Source: Dreissena polymorpha (lineage: Eukaryota; Mollusca; Bivalvia; Myida; Dreissenidae). From it: a stretch of DNA of 64,000 nucleotides. The translations under genes and the position numbers were made by a program. The stretch spans positions 33,315,111 through 33,379,110 of the forward strand of contig NC_068366.1 of NCBI RefSeq assembly GCF_020536995.1. The letters run 5' to 3'. Below are positions 12,374 through 27,200 of this stretch, piece by piece (the first letter of the stretch is position 1; every line of letters starts with the position of its first letter). The notes beneath the pieces are model-generated. The model was not told the DNA's origin and did no database searches. It saw nothing but the letters and a program-made list of their open reading frames with translations.

Positions 12374-15300
12374 ATGAAGAGTGTACGTCAGGCAGTTGTG
12401 AGAGAAGTTACCAAAACTACCGTTCCCAAGATCCACTTCAGTGTTGTGGAGGTACATGTTATATATGTTTTATCAGCATTTGTCCATAATGACATTCTTG
12501 TTGTTTTTGTATTGCTTTTCATAATAAATGTATTCATGCTTAGAATAAACATTTATTAATACAAGAGGCAAACTTAATACAACACTGTTTGTCACAAATA
12601 TTTAACATTTACATACAACACAATTTAATGTTTGCATAATATGTACAGTGTCTTTTGCTGAAAAGATTTCACATGAAGGCAAAAAGTTACAAATAATTAA
12701 GCAGTGGTCTGAGAAAACAGTGTGTAATGCATTTGAATAAAGGGTCATCCCAGATAAGCCTGTGCAGTCAACATAGGCTAATCAGAGACAACACTTTTCG
12801 CTTAAATGGTATTTTTCGTTGAAAAAGGATGTCTCTTTTTAGCGAATTTAATTTAGCTGGAAAGTGTCATCCCTGATTAGCCTGCGCAGACTCTGTTTTC
12901 CCAGAGCGGGTCTCAATTAAAATATTTGAAATAATAACTACAACATAACTGCCATTCGATTGCAGGTAGACATACCGTCTGCAGGGCCAGGCCAGGTGCT
13001 GGTGAAGGTGCATGCCTGTGGTCTGTCACTTGTCAGACAAAAGGTAACAAATGAGTGTTGCTGTGGGAAAACAGGGCTTAATGCATGTGCTAATCTGGGA
13101 TGACACCTACCGTCTAAACTGAATTTTTGATAAAAAAACTTTCTTTAAATAAAAAATACCATAAAGGGGACTGTATTGTCCCTGATTAACCTGTGCAAAC
13201 TGCACAGGCTTTTCTGGGACAACACTTTACACGCATGCTTTAACCCCATTTTCCCAGAGCCAGACTAAAATGTTTGTAGTTTAGGTTTTAATGGAACATG
13301 TTCACAGGTTGAAAAAATACAAATTAACAATAAATCATTTAATCAAAAAGAGGGTTTACAGTATATTCAAACAAATGGTATAACACTCATGACAAGGAGA
13401 AGCTTTAAAATATTGTTTTGTGTATGGATAATCATAAATTGAAAGACAAAAACTTACAATGCGATGGTAACACGTCAATGTTTTTGGAAAATGTGTGTAT
13501 TACAAGCATAGTGTTTAAAATAATGTGTTAAGATATAAGCCTGAATGGGTAGACTTTACTCTTAAATTATGAGGATTGGAATCTAAGTATAAGTAAAACT
13601 CACCAGTGATGGCAAAACTTTTTATCCCCCTAATGGAGGCATGTAGTTTCAGCAGTGTGTCAGTCCGTCACTCCATCAGTCAGTTTTCCACTTTCTTGTT
13701 TCTGCTTTAAAACTCAACATGTTTTCGTGGTATTGTCTTCAAACTTTAAAAAAATGTGTATTAGCCTTAAATGAAGACAAAGCTTAATAATCAGTCATAT
13801 TCCACCAGGCACTTGAGTTTAGGGCCCTTCAAGTCCCGTCCGTAATTTTTAGATCATCTATTTTTTTATAAAAAATTATGAGCTACTGTCATCACCTGGG
13901 TGTCGGCCTCGGCGTCCGGTTAAGTTTTGTGTTTTGGTCCTTTTTTCTCATAAAGTATCAAAGCTATTGCATTGGTACACTTACTCACTATCATGAGGGG
14001 ACTGGGCAGGCAAAGTTAGATTACTCTGACTAGCATTTTGACAGAATTATATGCCCTTTTTATACTTCGAAAATTGACAATTTGGTTAAGTTTTGTGTTT
14101 AGGTCCACGTTTCTCATAAAGTATCAATGCTATTGCATTAAAACTTAGTACACTTACTTACTATCATGAGGGGACTGGGCAGGCAAAGTAAGAAAACTCT
14201 GGCTGACATTATGAAAGAATTATGTGCCCTTTTTATACTTAGAAAATTAAAAATTTTGTTTACTTTTGTGTTTAGGTCCACTTTTTTCCTAAAGTATCAA
14301 AGCTATTGCTTTCATACTTGCAACACTTACTAACTATCATAAGGGGACTGTGCAGACAAAGTTATGTTACTCTGACTGGCATTTTAACAGAATTATGTGC
14401 GCCTTTATACTTATACTTGAACATTTCGGTAGGTTTTGTGTTTCGGACCACTTTACTCCTAAAGTATCATAGCTATTGCTTTCGGACTTGGAACGCTCGC
14501 TAACTATCATAAGAGGACTGTACAGGACAAGTTGCATAACTCTGGTTGGCATTTTGATGGAATTATGGCCCTTTTTTGACATAGTAACTTTGAATATTTG
14601 GTTAAATTTTGTGTTTAGATCCACTTTACTTCAAAAGTATCAAGGCTTTTGCTTTCAAACTTCAAATACTTTCATACTAATATGATGGTTCTGTACCTGG
14701 CAAGTTGAATTTGACCTTGACCTTTGACTGACCTTGACTCTCAAGGTCAAATTTAAAAAATGTTGCTAAAATTGCCGTTACTTCTTTATTTATCATCAGA
14801 TTTGATTCATACGTTGACATAACAACACTTACCTGACATACCACAATAGACTCCACCAAATCCATCCCCCATGCCCCACCCCAGAATCCCCCCTCTTTTT
14901 TTCTTCCATTTTTCTTAATTTTGAAAGATCATCTAATAAATGACCACACCCTCACCCTATACCCCCTCTCAACCTCCCCCCGACCCCACCCCACCCCCCC
15001 CCCCCCCAAATTATTTTTTTTTGTAACATTGTTAAAAACACACAAATATTTATTTTTATTATTTAATATTTGAAAGACCGTCCAACCATCCCACCCAAGA
15101 AACCCCCCCCCCCCCCATTTTTTTCATTTATTTTCATATTTTTGAAGATAATGTAATACATGACAAAAAACCCACACTCTCCACCCCTCTCCACCCCTTC
15201 ACCTTTAAAAAAAAGATGAGCTGTCTGCACCCGCTAGGTGGTGCTCTTGTTGTACTTACATTAACTCCAGAGCATATCTCAAAATCTTAAAAAAGCATAA

Positions 15301-18300
15301 ATTTGAAAACTACTACTAGTTTATAGGTAGATCCCATTAAGGGGAGATGCAGTTCACAACAAAAATAGCTCTTGATTCCTATATTTAAACTAGCTGCCCT
15401 TTGCTATATTTTGCCCTTAAATTTTGCCCAGAGCATATCATGACAAATGAAAGAGGTATTTTATTAAAACTTAATATGTAGGTAGATCTCATTAAGACGA
15501 TTTGCAGTACTTAAGAACCATAACTATTTCTCCTCTTTTTCCCCTTTTATTAATTTTTATGTCCCCCACTATAGTAGTGGGGGACATATTGTTTTTGCCC
15601 TGTCTGTTGGTCTGTCTGTTGGTCTGTTTGCGTCAACTTTAACATTTTGCAATAACTTTTGCTATATTAAAGATAGCAACTTCATATTTGGCATGCATGT
15701 GTATCTCATGAAGCTGCACATTTCGAGTGGTGAAAGTTCAAGGTCAAGGTCATCCTTCAAGGTCAGAGGTCAAATATATGTGGCCAAAATCGCTCATTTT
15801 ATGAATACTTTTGCAATATTGAAGATAGCAACTTGATATTTGGCATGCATGTGTATCTCATGGAGCTGCACATTTTGAGTGGTGAAAGGTCAAGGTCATC
15901 CTTCAAGGTCAGAGGTCAAATATATGTGGCCTAAATCGCTTATTTTATAAATACTTTTGCAATATTGAAGATAGCACTTTGATATTTGGCATGCATGTGC
16001 ATCTCATGGAGCTGCACATTTTGAGTGGTGAAAGTTCAAGGTTAAGGTCATCCTTCAAGGTAAGAGGTCAAATATATGTGGCCCAAATCACTTATTTAAT
16101 GAATACTTTTGCAATATTGAAGATAGCAACTTGATATTTGGCATGCATGTGTATCTCATGGGGCTGCACATTTTCAGTGGTGAAAGGTCAAGGTCATCCT
16201 TCACAAGGTCAAGGTCATCCTTCAAGGTCAAACGTCATATAGGGGGGACATTGTGTTTCACAAACACATCTTGTTGTACTTTTATTTTGCCCAGAACATA
16301 CCTCAGTCATTGAAAGATAGGTATTTCGAAACTTGAAAGGTAATTTTATCTCAGTAAACCATAACTATACACTCTTGCTTCCATATTTTAAGACTGAATG
16401 CCCTATGTTAATTTCTGATCTTAATATTTTAAAATGAATTTAGTTAATGACTGTCCACTCAACACTCTTTTGCCCAGTGGTGTTTAGCGCGGGGATCCTT
16501 GTACTATGGGTGCAATTATTGGTTCTTCTAATATTCTTGATATAATTATTTTTCATTATTACAAATAGTTAAGTTTTGTTACAAAATGCTTATTAAATTT
16601 TTAAAATTAAATAATTACAAAATGTAAACTTCTGTGAACAAAGTCCCTTTCAACATTGATGTATGTTATGATTTTGCAATGTAATAACTGGTAACCTATG
16701 TTGTTTTAAGAAAGATCAATGGAGCACATATTTATTATATACAGACGCGATATTCTCAAATACTTCATAGGAATCTTAAGTTTCACGTAAGTGAGAATTT
16801 TAATGTAAGCAGTTGCTTAACATTATGTTAAGCTGATTAATCTACCATTTGCTCCTGTCTTCACCATGTTTTGTTTCTGTTTCACAGATTCTGAATGAGA
16901 TCTTTACTGGCAGTAATGCAGAGAGCTTTCCCTGTGGCCAGGAGGTATCAGGGGTTGTGGAGAGGATAGGAGAAGGAGTAACACATGTCAGGGCTGGAGA
17001 TGATGTTGTTGGTAAGGGTTATAGGGCTGGGCTGGGGATAATGTTGGTAAAAATTACAGGGGCCTACACACGTCAGGGCTCGCAATGATATTGATAGAAA
17101 GGGTAACATAGCTGGCCTCTTGCTCAAAGAACATGGAAAATACATGCACAGTTAAACCTCGCTATTGAGACAACCTGTGGGACTTTTTACAAGTGAGTTT
17201 AATAGCGAAGTGGTCTTAACACTGAGTTTTCATGAATTTTGATGAATAGATAATACAAATTGTAAATATTCAATGAACTTATTATTTTTGCATGCAGTAT
17301 AAACTGATCATTCAAAAAATTGTACACAAATAGTATATTAAGCTTTTCAAACAAAAAGTGAAACATAATTTTAATCATGATACTAAATTACTCTTTACTT
17401 AAAGAAACCGTCAATTGATGTTTGCTCAGCAGCGCTCATTACTTAATGCTTTCTTGAAATATTTCACATTCAAATGCTAACGATTCCATATTATTGTTTA
17501 AAAAGAAGTCTGATCTGAAACTATAAGTTAGAATTGCAGACGACATTTCACATCTAAATTATTTTTTTCAACACAGGTTAAGCAGGAGAATTTCTCATAA
17601 CTGACAATTTCTATTATTAGTGCAAATTTGTCAATGGCAAAAGCATTTTTTTGTCACAACATTATAAGTAGGTTATCAGCTGCATAGAGATCTAATAAAG
17701 CAGATTAATTTCCAACTATCAAATGAGGCTATTGTCAAGCAATATGGTCCCCTACCGGCTCCACTATTGTCAGAAATTCCACCATTTTCAGATTTTTTTT
17801 TGATTTTTTTGGTTGCCATAGCAACCACAATTTTTGACGTAGGAACCAAATGAAATGACGTGCATAATGTCCATATTGCCATCTATCCATGTTGCAAGTT
17901 TCATGAACAAATATTAAGAACTTTTAAAGTTATCGCAGGATCCAGAAAACCACCATTTTCAGCAGTATTTCTAGTCTATTTGTTGCCATAACAACCAGAA
18001 TTTTTTATGTAGGAACGAAATGAAATGATGTGCAGAATGTCCATATTGCCATCTATCCATGTTTTAAGTTTCATGAAAAACTATTAAGAACTTTTAAAGT
18101 TATCGCAGGATCCAGAAAAGTGTGACAGACTGACGGACAGACTGACAGACTGACTGACGGACAGACGGACACACAGAGCGCAAACCATAAGTCCCCTCCG
18201 GTGAAACTGGTAGGGGACAAAAATTGAGCCAAGCAAATAACCTTTGGTCTTTTCAATGCTGAATAAATCAGCCCACTGCTAGACATTTCCCATAATTTGC

Positions 18301-21300
18301 ATTGATTAAATCAATTTTTATGCCCCCGGATCGGGGGTATATTGTTTTTGGCCTGTCTGTCTTTCTGTCTTTCTTTCTGTCTGTCTTTCTGTCTCAAAAA
18401 TTTAACCTTACAGTAAAGTTTTGCAATAACTTTTGAAATATTGAACATAGCAACTTGATATTTGGCATGCATGTGTATCTCATGGAGCTGCACATTTTGA
18501 GTTGTGAAAGGTCAAGGTCATCCTTCAAGGTCAAAGGTCAACAACAAAAAAAGCGGCGCATTAGGGGGCATTGTGTTTCTGACAAACACATCTCATGTTT
18601 TATTTTAAACACAGCTTTTTCCATTTTTGCTTATCCATTTTGATTTATGGCATAGCAAACAGGTTGATTTGTAAAACCATTACTGACAAAACAATCTCAC
18701 TCAATATTTAACTGCTAAATTATTTGACGTTTTTATCTGTAAAGTGTACCAAACAATATTCAATATACACATCAAAGACCGGATTATATTATCAATAAAC
18801 ACCTAGCAGTCGATGCCCAAAACAGTTGTTTGTTAATTGGGTCACAGTGGCTTCATATTTAAACCCCATCAAACTACAACACCGAATCAAGTAAGGTGTG
18901 AAGAGCAATTTTGTTGATTGGTTCTGGTAAAAGTGGTTAAAATAGCGGATTAACGGGTTGGTCAGATTAGTGAGTGTAACAATGATTGAAATATAGAAGG
19001 AAACATTTGGGAATGAAAAATTGTGGTCCTCTAGGGAGTCGGTCGTTATTGGGAGTTGGTTGTTAAGAGAGTTTTTACTGTACTCATTTTTAGTTTAAAC
19101 CTATTTATGTTAGCTTGATTGCATAGAAAGCCTAAGGCTTATTTGAAATACTCTCAAGTCAGTATCCTGGGACTAGAACCAGTACTTGGTGTCTATGGGG
19201 GAAATCCAAAGAACGCTCGCACAATGGGGATCTAACGCGTTACCCCTGATAGCTAGGCAGACACCATATTCACTACACCACTGCGTACTCTTTTTTAGCA
19301 TTGTGCATATACATAGTTCTAAGTTTACAATAGAAAATTTATATTAATCGATTTTTGGCTGTTTTATTTGTTTGTATAAAGAAAACATGAAGTCAAACAC
19401 AGGTCTCAAATTTAAGTTTGCTAATTTCAAGTATGGGCTAATTTGGTGACTTGCATGGTAAGTCCTGAATTTAAAGTGTAATTTGGCATTGTGCTCATTC
19501 TGGATTCAGTTCTGGCAGACTATTCTTAAAACAGGGCATGGTTCAAGATTAATCTCTGTCAGACCCTGTCAGGATCAGGACATGGGTCAAGATTAATCTC
19601 TGCCACATCCTGTCAGGATCAGTGCATGGTTCAAGATTAATCTCTGCCAGACCCTGTCAGGATCAGGGCATGGTTCAAGATTAATCTCTGCCAGACCCTG
19701 TCAGTTTCAGGGCATGGTTCAAGATTAATCTCTTCCAGACCCTGTCAGGATCAGGACATGGTTCAAGATTAATCTCTTCCAGACCCTGTCAGTTTCAGGG
19801 CATGGTTCAAGATTAATCTCTTCCAGACCCTGTCAGGATCAGGGCATGGTTCAAGATTAATCTCTGCCACACCCTGTCAGGATCAGGGCATGGTTCAAGA
19901 TTAATCTCTGCCAGACCCTGTCAGTTTCAGGGCATAGTTCAACATTAATCTCTGCCAGACCCTGTCAGGATGAGGGCATGGTTCAAGATTAATCTCAACC
20001 AGACCCTGTCAAGATCAGAGCATGGTTAAAGTTTTGTCCCTGATCTCATAGTCATAAATGTTGAGATAGCTCATGATGGAATGTATATCAGCATGTATTA
20101 CCTAGTCATTATTTAAACTTTATATGATCAATGTATTTGCATATATAATTTAGCTGATGTTTGTAATAAGACTTAAAGTAAAGAATTATAAATAAACACT
20201 TTTAGTGATGGATAGATCTTTCCCTTGTGTAAGTTAGAAAAGTTTGAAATTTGTTGTGAGAGGGCATGTTTTCCAGTAATTTGATTGGCTGACATTTCCT
20301 TGCAGGCTTGCTGCCATTGGACAGCCCAGTATCAGGGTGTGGTGAATACTGCATCTTCAATGAGTATGACTTAGGTTGGTTGCCATTCATTGAAAAAATC
20401 TATGCAATTTCACAAATGGGAATGCTCTTCTTTGAATGAAAATAAGTTTTTAAGAAAATAAAAATAAATTATTTGATTTATAAGTGCATAAAATTATTTC
20501 ATTTATAAAATAATCAAATTTTGATGTTAGTCGAAATAGGTGTTAATATGCTCTTTAACTTAGTTAAGGGTAGTGCTGCCATTCAGAATGTAACTTCATG
20601 GAGAGAACAATTTCTACATTTATCAAGTGATGAAATTGAAACTAGAAATATTATATATAATATTGACATGAACAATCTAGATTTGCAAAATGCCGATATC
20701 AGGTGCAGTGATTTACATATGTTGGTGAGTTATTTGCCCTTGAAATTAGTCATGAGCCTGTGACAAAGCTGTGCAGGGATATTTATCATGTTTGTGACAT
20801 AGCTCTTTTTAATCCCCAACAGGTTTTACTGATAGGTTTACCACCTTGACTGTCCTTCTAAAAAACCTTACCTTAGATTCTGTGGTAACTCACAAAGTAC
20901 GATTGCTATTCATGAAAGATATTATGCGGATAGAGGGCCATATTAGGAATATAAACGTGATTTTAGTTATACAATAATTGAGGTTGCTATGGTTACCAAA
21001 CCATTACAAACAAATCACTTACTTACTTACGTAAATCCTTTTTTCAATTCCAACAGCATTAACTTGGTAAGTGACTGCTTTATTAACTGTGACAGAGATA
21101 GTGTTGTTATTACCCTTACATGTTATTTTCAGTCAAGAGGACAAGGATGCTGATTCATTCTTATATATCAAGTGAAGACTTTGTTAACATTTGAAATTCA
21201 AGATTTGGTTCCCCCCAAATACGCATTTTCATAAGTATATAATTCCCAAATTATCATTGTTTTTTCAAGCAGTTTTACCAAAGCAGTTTTGTTTGGATGA

Positions 21301-24180
21301 TATTTCCAGTCAAAAAAATAAAACTGAAAAAAGGCTGATGTATATAACTGCATAAAGTAGCATGGGGGTTAGCAAATATGTTGTTTATTGCCAAATATTT
21401 TATATACCAGTAATATTTTAGCCTCATTCTCAGAAAACTGGGCTTAATTCATGTGCTTTAAGTTTCATCCCAGATAAGCCTTTGCAGTGTACAGGGGCTA
21501 CTCAGGCACAACACTTTCAGCCTAGACTGACTTTATTTAGAAGATACCTCCTTTAAATGAAAAATGCCATAAAAGACGAAAGTGTTGTCCTGATAAGCTT
21601 GTGTGGACTGATTTTGCTAATCAGGGACAACATGCAACACACATGCAGTAAGCCTAATTTTTCCAGAACCAGGCTCATTTAAATAAAACCCCACACTTTT
21701 TAGTCAAGAAACCGAAGATGCTGAGTCATGCTGATGCAGCAGGCGGTCTGGGTGACTGTGTGCGCGCCTACACGGCCCTACACTACCAGGCACGAATCTG
21801 TTCCGGGGACACGGTTCTCATCATCGATGGGGCCTCAGGGTTTGGTCTGTGCGCTATGCAGATAACAAGACAGTGGGGAGCCAAGGTCAGTGGGCATCAG
21901 TTTTATTCACTAGATTAGCCTTGTTTCGGGAAAACGGGACTTCACAGGCTAATCTGGGACAAAACTTTACTCAAACTTATTGAACTCTGTTTTCCAAGAA
22001 CAAGGCTCAATTCGGTTCATTTTTAGCAAGGCTGTTTTCAGAGAAAACCCGAGCTTTTGTCATAGCCAGCTCGTTGTCCGCCGTAGGCGTCGTGCTAAAA
22101 TCTTAACATTGGCCATAACTTTTTTAATATTGAAGATAGCACCTTGATATTTGGCATGCATGTGTATCTCATGGAGCTGCACATTTTGAGTGGTAAAATT
22201 TCAAGGTGAACATCATCCTTCAAGGTCTAGGGTCAAAAAAACAAAGTCAAGGGAAGTAATAAGCTTTAAATGGACATAGTTATCTGACCTGCCCACGTAT
22301 ATATTTTTGTTAAATAAATTAAAGCGGCGCAGTAGGCGGCATTGTGTTTCTGACAAACACATTGTGGTAAAAGGTCAAGGTCTTCTTTATGGTCTATGGT
22401 AAAAAATACAGATTTAAAGGAAGTAATAAGCTTAAAAAAGGAAGAAAATTATTCAATATTGAACATAGCCACTTTAAATATTTGGCATGCATGTGTATCT
22501 CATGGAGCTGCACATTTTGAGTGGTTTATCTACAGTCACAGTATAGTGGCTTTTAATTATTTGCTACTAAAAATAGAGATTTGTTACAGACAATTATTTT
22601 CAAGGGGAGTAATTTATATATTTATAAATCTCATATTACATATTTCCTTACCAAAAATTGAAGTTCTTTTCACAGTAACTGTACATATTAATTATTTTGA
22701 TTATTTATAACCCAAATGATTGATTTTCAAAAGTTTTTTTTTAATGATATAATTATAATTTCTTTGATGTTCATTACATACCTGTGAACTTATGTCCATA
22801 GATACATGATCAACTCTTATGAAAAAAAAAAAACTCTTATGAAAAAGAAAAAAAAAACTCTGGCTATAATCTCTTATAAACCACAGGACTTGGTTGTCAG
22901 TGATGTCTGACATGGTCATAATTGACTGTGAGACCCTCCGCACCGCCCCCCCCCCCCCACTGGATTGGACAAAATTCAAGGGAAGTAATAACCTTTAAAG
23001 GGAGATGATTTCTATACCTGCCAAATGATAAATATATATTTTATTTCAATGCGGCGCAGTAGGGAGCATTGTGTTTCTAACAAACACATCTCTTGTTGGG
23101 TCACTAGGTCCAAGGTCAAGGTCACTGTGATCTCTAAAAAAAAAATAATAATAATAATTCTGACAAGCTTTCGCAGCCGAGCGTGGCACCCATTATGCGG
23201 TGCTCTTGTCGTACATTTATTTAGCGTTTTTTTTTATAGTTTATTAATTATATCTTTCTATATATTTAAGTGTCAAGAATTACATTTCATTTTTTAGCTC
23301 GGCTGTTTTACGTTTGGCTCTAAAATCAAAGTGCATCCACCTACAACTTTGAAACTACATATGTAGAAGCACCTTGATGAGTTCTACATGCCACACCCAT
23401 TATTAGGTCACTAGGTCAAAGGTCAAGGTCATTAAAAAAAATTATTCTGACAAGCTTTTATTTATTCAAAACTGCACCCTCAGTCGAGCGTGTCACCCGT
23501 TATGTGGTGCTCTTGTTCTTGACATATGTTCCTATTACTCTTGAATCAGTGCAATAATTGTATCTCTTTTTTTCACACACGTTTTTCATAATATCTAGGG
23601 TGTTTGTAAAAAAATTCTATTACATTTACCCTGTAGAAAAGAGCTTTTTACCAAATTAAGAAACAGGAGACATAAGCCAATTGGAAAATAAGCCTCTTTT
23701 AGTTTTTTACAAGGCTTACAAAAGCCAAAACTTCCATACTAGATAAAAGGTGTAATATTTGGGTAAAAAAAATGTGTGATTGTTGATCGCACAGGAAAAT
23801 CAAGAAGGTTCTAATGTCTGCCTATGCATTCTATGACAAACCGATTTTTGTCTCTTGAACTAATCCCTGTTTTTACTTAAAATTATGCTTCCTTTGTTTT
23901 GGCAGAATGTTTTGTCTAATATAAAAATTGCATTAGTTCCCAAGGTCAATAATTACAAAGGATCTTAGTGAAAAATTAAGAAAATATCTCACACTCATTG
24001 CACTCCTTTAAATTGTGGCTGGTTCATTAATGAATTATAATTTATTAAGTTTTAAATGTTTTATCCAAGTCAAGCATGCATTTAAAAGACTTTTCCTTCC
24101 TATAACGGATCTCATAATCAAAACATCTATTATCACAAGGAAAATTAAGTTTGAATTGTTAATGTTTGTTTTTGGTTGTT

Positions 24181-24228
<48 letters not shown>

Positions 24229-27200
24229 TAGCGATATGATGTGGACAGGCTATTTTTTTATGCAGGTTATAGCCACTGTGAACAGTGCAGCTGAGAAATC
24301 TTTTATTGAGGCTGTCATCCCAAATTGTGGTGAGTGCTTAAGAGAATTCATACAAAACAATACATGTATGTGAGTTCATTCACGTATGTCCTTTTATCAT
24401 ATGAATTAACATACATGTAATAATCAACAATAATATTTAAACAATTTTTAAGAAATCAACTTTAAAGTCTTGTAAATGTTTGTGTACCGTAACATTTTAG
24501 GATGATTACTTTATTATATATTTTGAGGTGCTTTATAGTCATTTATCATATGTACTTTACGTTATTTGCACCCATTAAAATGTATTATGGGAATACATGC
24601 AAATGACAGGTGTTTGGGCAGGGTGATAGTTCAAGAGGAATATGTTAAATTAGAAGATAATTTTTTTTTGTGGCCATAATATCTCGGCCGAGTTTGCTAA
24701 CAAGCAATATTGCCTGAAGCATTTGCAAATTATTTCGCTTTAATTATGCCCAATTAATGATGTCTGCTCTCTGGCTAAAGTAGACAGTTTCCGGTCATCG
24801 ACTAAAGTTTTCATCAACCAATCTTGATGACTTATTGTATATAGCTAACTTGTAGTGAGTCCTAGCTTCGGATTGTTTTTGTGGTTAGTAAGGTAAAGGT
24901 CACTGTTACTAAAAATAGAAAAATGGTTTCTGCTCAATTACATTAGTTTGATATATTGAATTCAAATTGTGTACATATGTAGCTGGCATGGTGACCTAAT
25001 TTGTGATTGCATTTGGGGGTCTGTGGGGGTCAAGGTTAACGTATTTAAAATAATAAAAGCGTCAAACAGATGGTTTCTAGTCAACAATTTAGTTTGCATC
25101 GACCAATTATGATTAAATTTTGGATATAGTAAGCATACATGAAGCCTTTCTCTCCTGTTATAGTTTGTGGAGTTCCATTGTTTGCCATATTAGCTTGGGA
25201 GTATATTACGTTATTTTTGGGTCTCTGCTCTACAACTTTTCTTAAGATGGAGTAATTGCAATGAAATTATTTACCTGCTGACCTAGCTTTGGGTTACAGA
25301 CTGGCCAAGGTCAAGGTCTGCATTTCTTAAAAGAAATAAAAAGTTTCAGTTACTAACTGCATATTTTGTGTGTTTGTAGTCATATCTAGACCTAGCTTGT
25401 GATTGTATTGTGGTAAGTCAGATAAAAGACAAAGTCACAATTGCTGAAATAGAAGAACGGTTTCCACTCATTAACTTGAGTTTCATGAAGGTATTTTGCT
25501 GAAAAATTGTGTGGAGGTAGCTTACATGAAGACTTGGGATGGTATTGCCTTAGTGGCAAAGTAACATATATTAAAGGTCAATGAACGAACATGTTGGTTT
25601 CTTTTTAAAAACATGCGTTTTATCATGTTTTGTTTTAAGGGAAGACATGCAAATTCAGTTTGTGTTTCTAAGGTAATTGTTTTGATTGGGTCATTGCGCT
25701 GAAATTTTGTGGGTTTGTTGGTTGTGGGTATACATGCACACATGTGGATTGCATGTTGAGGCCAGTCAAATAAAGGTGAAGGTCACAGTTGCTAAAAAAA
25801 ATTATAAAATGTTTCTGCTTTACAACTTGAGTTTTGATGCAGATATTGCCCACACATTGTGTGTTTGTGTGTGTGAGTGTTGGTAGCTTAATGTTAATAG
25901 ATTAAAATGTAAAACATGGAAAACCTGATGTGTATCATTGCCTTGTCTCTTGAAGTCTACATTATTGCTCTTTCTCAAATTTTTAAAATAAGATAATACA
26001 CATTTTCACAGTCTAATGTAATCCAGGCCTTTTGTGCATTTTTGTGACAAGTTGGTAAAATTGTTGTTTATTTCAAGGCTGATCTTAACTCTTTCAGTGC
26101 CGGAACCGAATGTTGAAGGGCTTTGCAAACAGTTTGGATCCAGATAAGACGCTGCAGAACGTGGCGTCTCATCTGGATCCAAACTGTTTGCTCTTCTGAT
26201 AGTATTCTTTGAAAAAAATCGAAGGTAATGCTAATTTTAGAAATTCAGCAGACGACATTTTTGCAGACGACAAATTTCCCAGCATGCAAAGGGTTAAAAT
26301 TCTATAAACAAACAACAACATCAGTTGAAGCTGCACAATGTATATTTATTTATTTATCAATCTTTTTAGCATAATGTATTACAGTCAGTCACATTTGAAC
26401 ATTTATGTTATATCTTTTTAGCAGGTCATGTGATTGAAATGGGTAAAACCAGTGCCATTCTAGTGAGCTCAGTCATGGAGGAGACAGGTGGTCTTGGAGT
26501 GGATGTTGTTGTTGACAATGGAGGTATGGATAGACAGAATATCAACAGTTGTGTTTAAATTTTTAATTGTTTGAAATTTATCTAAAGCTTGTCACAGGGA
26601 AAAACAAGTTTTGATAAAGAAATTTTACCCTGGGGCGTGAATACTGATGCATGTTCTGAATAAATTTGGTAGAGGTCCACACTACAAGATTGCAGACTAA
26701 ATATTATAACATAGCCATTGTGGTTTCAGAGAATTTTCATTGTTTTGTTATATAGTGGTAGTTTTCAGACACCTGATAGTGTTACAGTATTAAAACTTTG
26801 TATTAATTGCCATATGAGGGGTTTCCTCTCCGTGTATTTTTCCAGCTTAAAATATTGTATCCTTTCCTGACATCTTTTCTCTCTTTGCTTTTGACAATGC
26901 AACAGTTTAGATCACTTGTTCAATCTCAGCTGTGTATTGATCATAGATCTTAAGTTACTGCTGCACTCAGTCCTCAACAGGGTGCCAGTGTATAGAAGTT
27001 CAATAATTCCGATATTTAGAAATGTAGAAGTATTAAAAAATAAAAAATCTACAAAATCCAACCTTTTGTTCCTAAACATTCCAGTTCGTATGTACACAAA
27101 TGAGGAAGACTGCAACCTGCCCTCAGAGCGCAGGAAATTCACAACTCCTCACAAGCATGATGTCATTTCCTGTCTGGGGGTTGCTGGGAAATGGGTTACA

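Larger units (their letters stand above)
17149..19080 (-). mobile_element. Second pogo/Tigger-type copy, with two nested repeats
   Basis: The ends are CAGTTAAACCTCGCTATTG (left) and AGAGAGTTTTTACTG followed by TA (right). The 18.88-19.08 kb part is the reverse complement of the left part of the 8165 element, including the block GGTCAGATTAGTGAGTGTAA. The GTCCCC MITE (17746-18218) and a TATGCCCCC repeat (18315-18600) are inserted in it. I see no transposase frame. It lies in CRYZL1 intron 3. Confidence 0.55.

Noticed and set aside
19150-19287. Functional tRNA gene
   Set aside because: The spacing between the box A-like and box B-like parts is too long and no acceptor stem closes; a SINE explains it.
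20521-20763. 80-codon frame in CRYZL1 intron 4
   Set aside because: Exons 4 and 5 join in phase without it, it has no splice support, and no domain was recognised.
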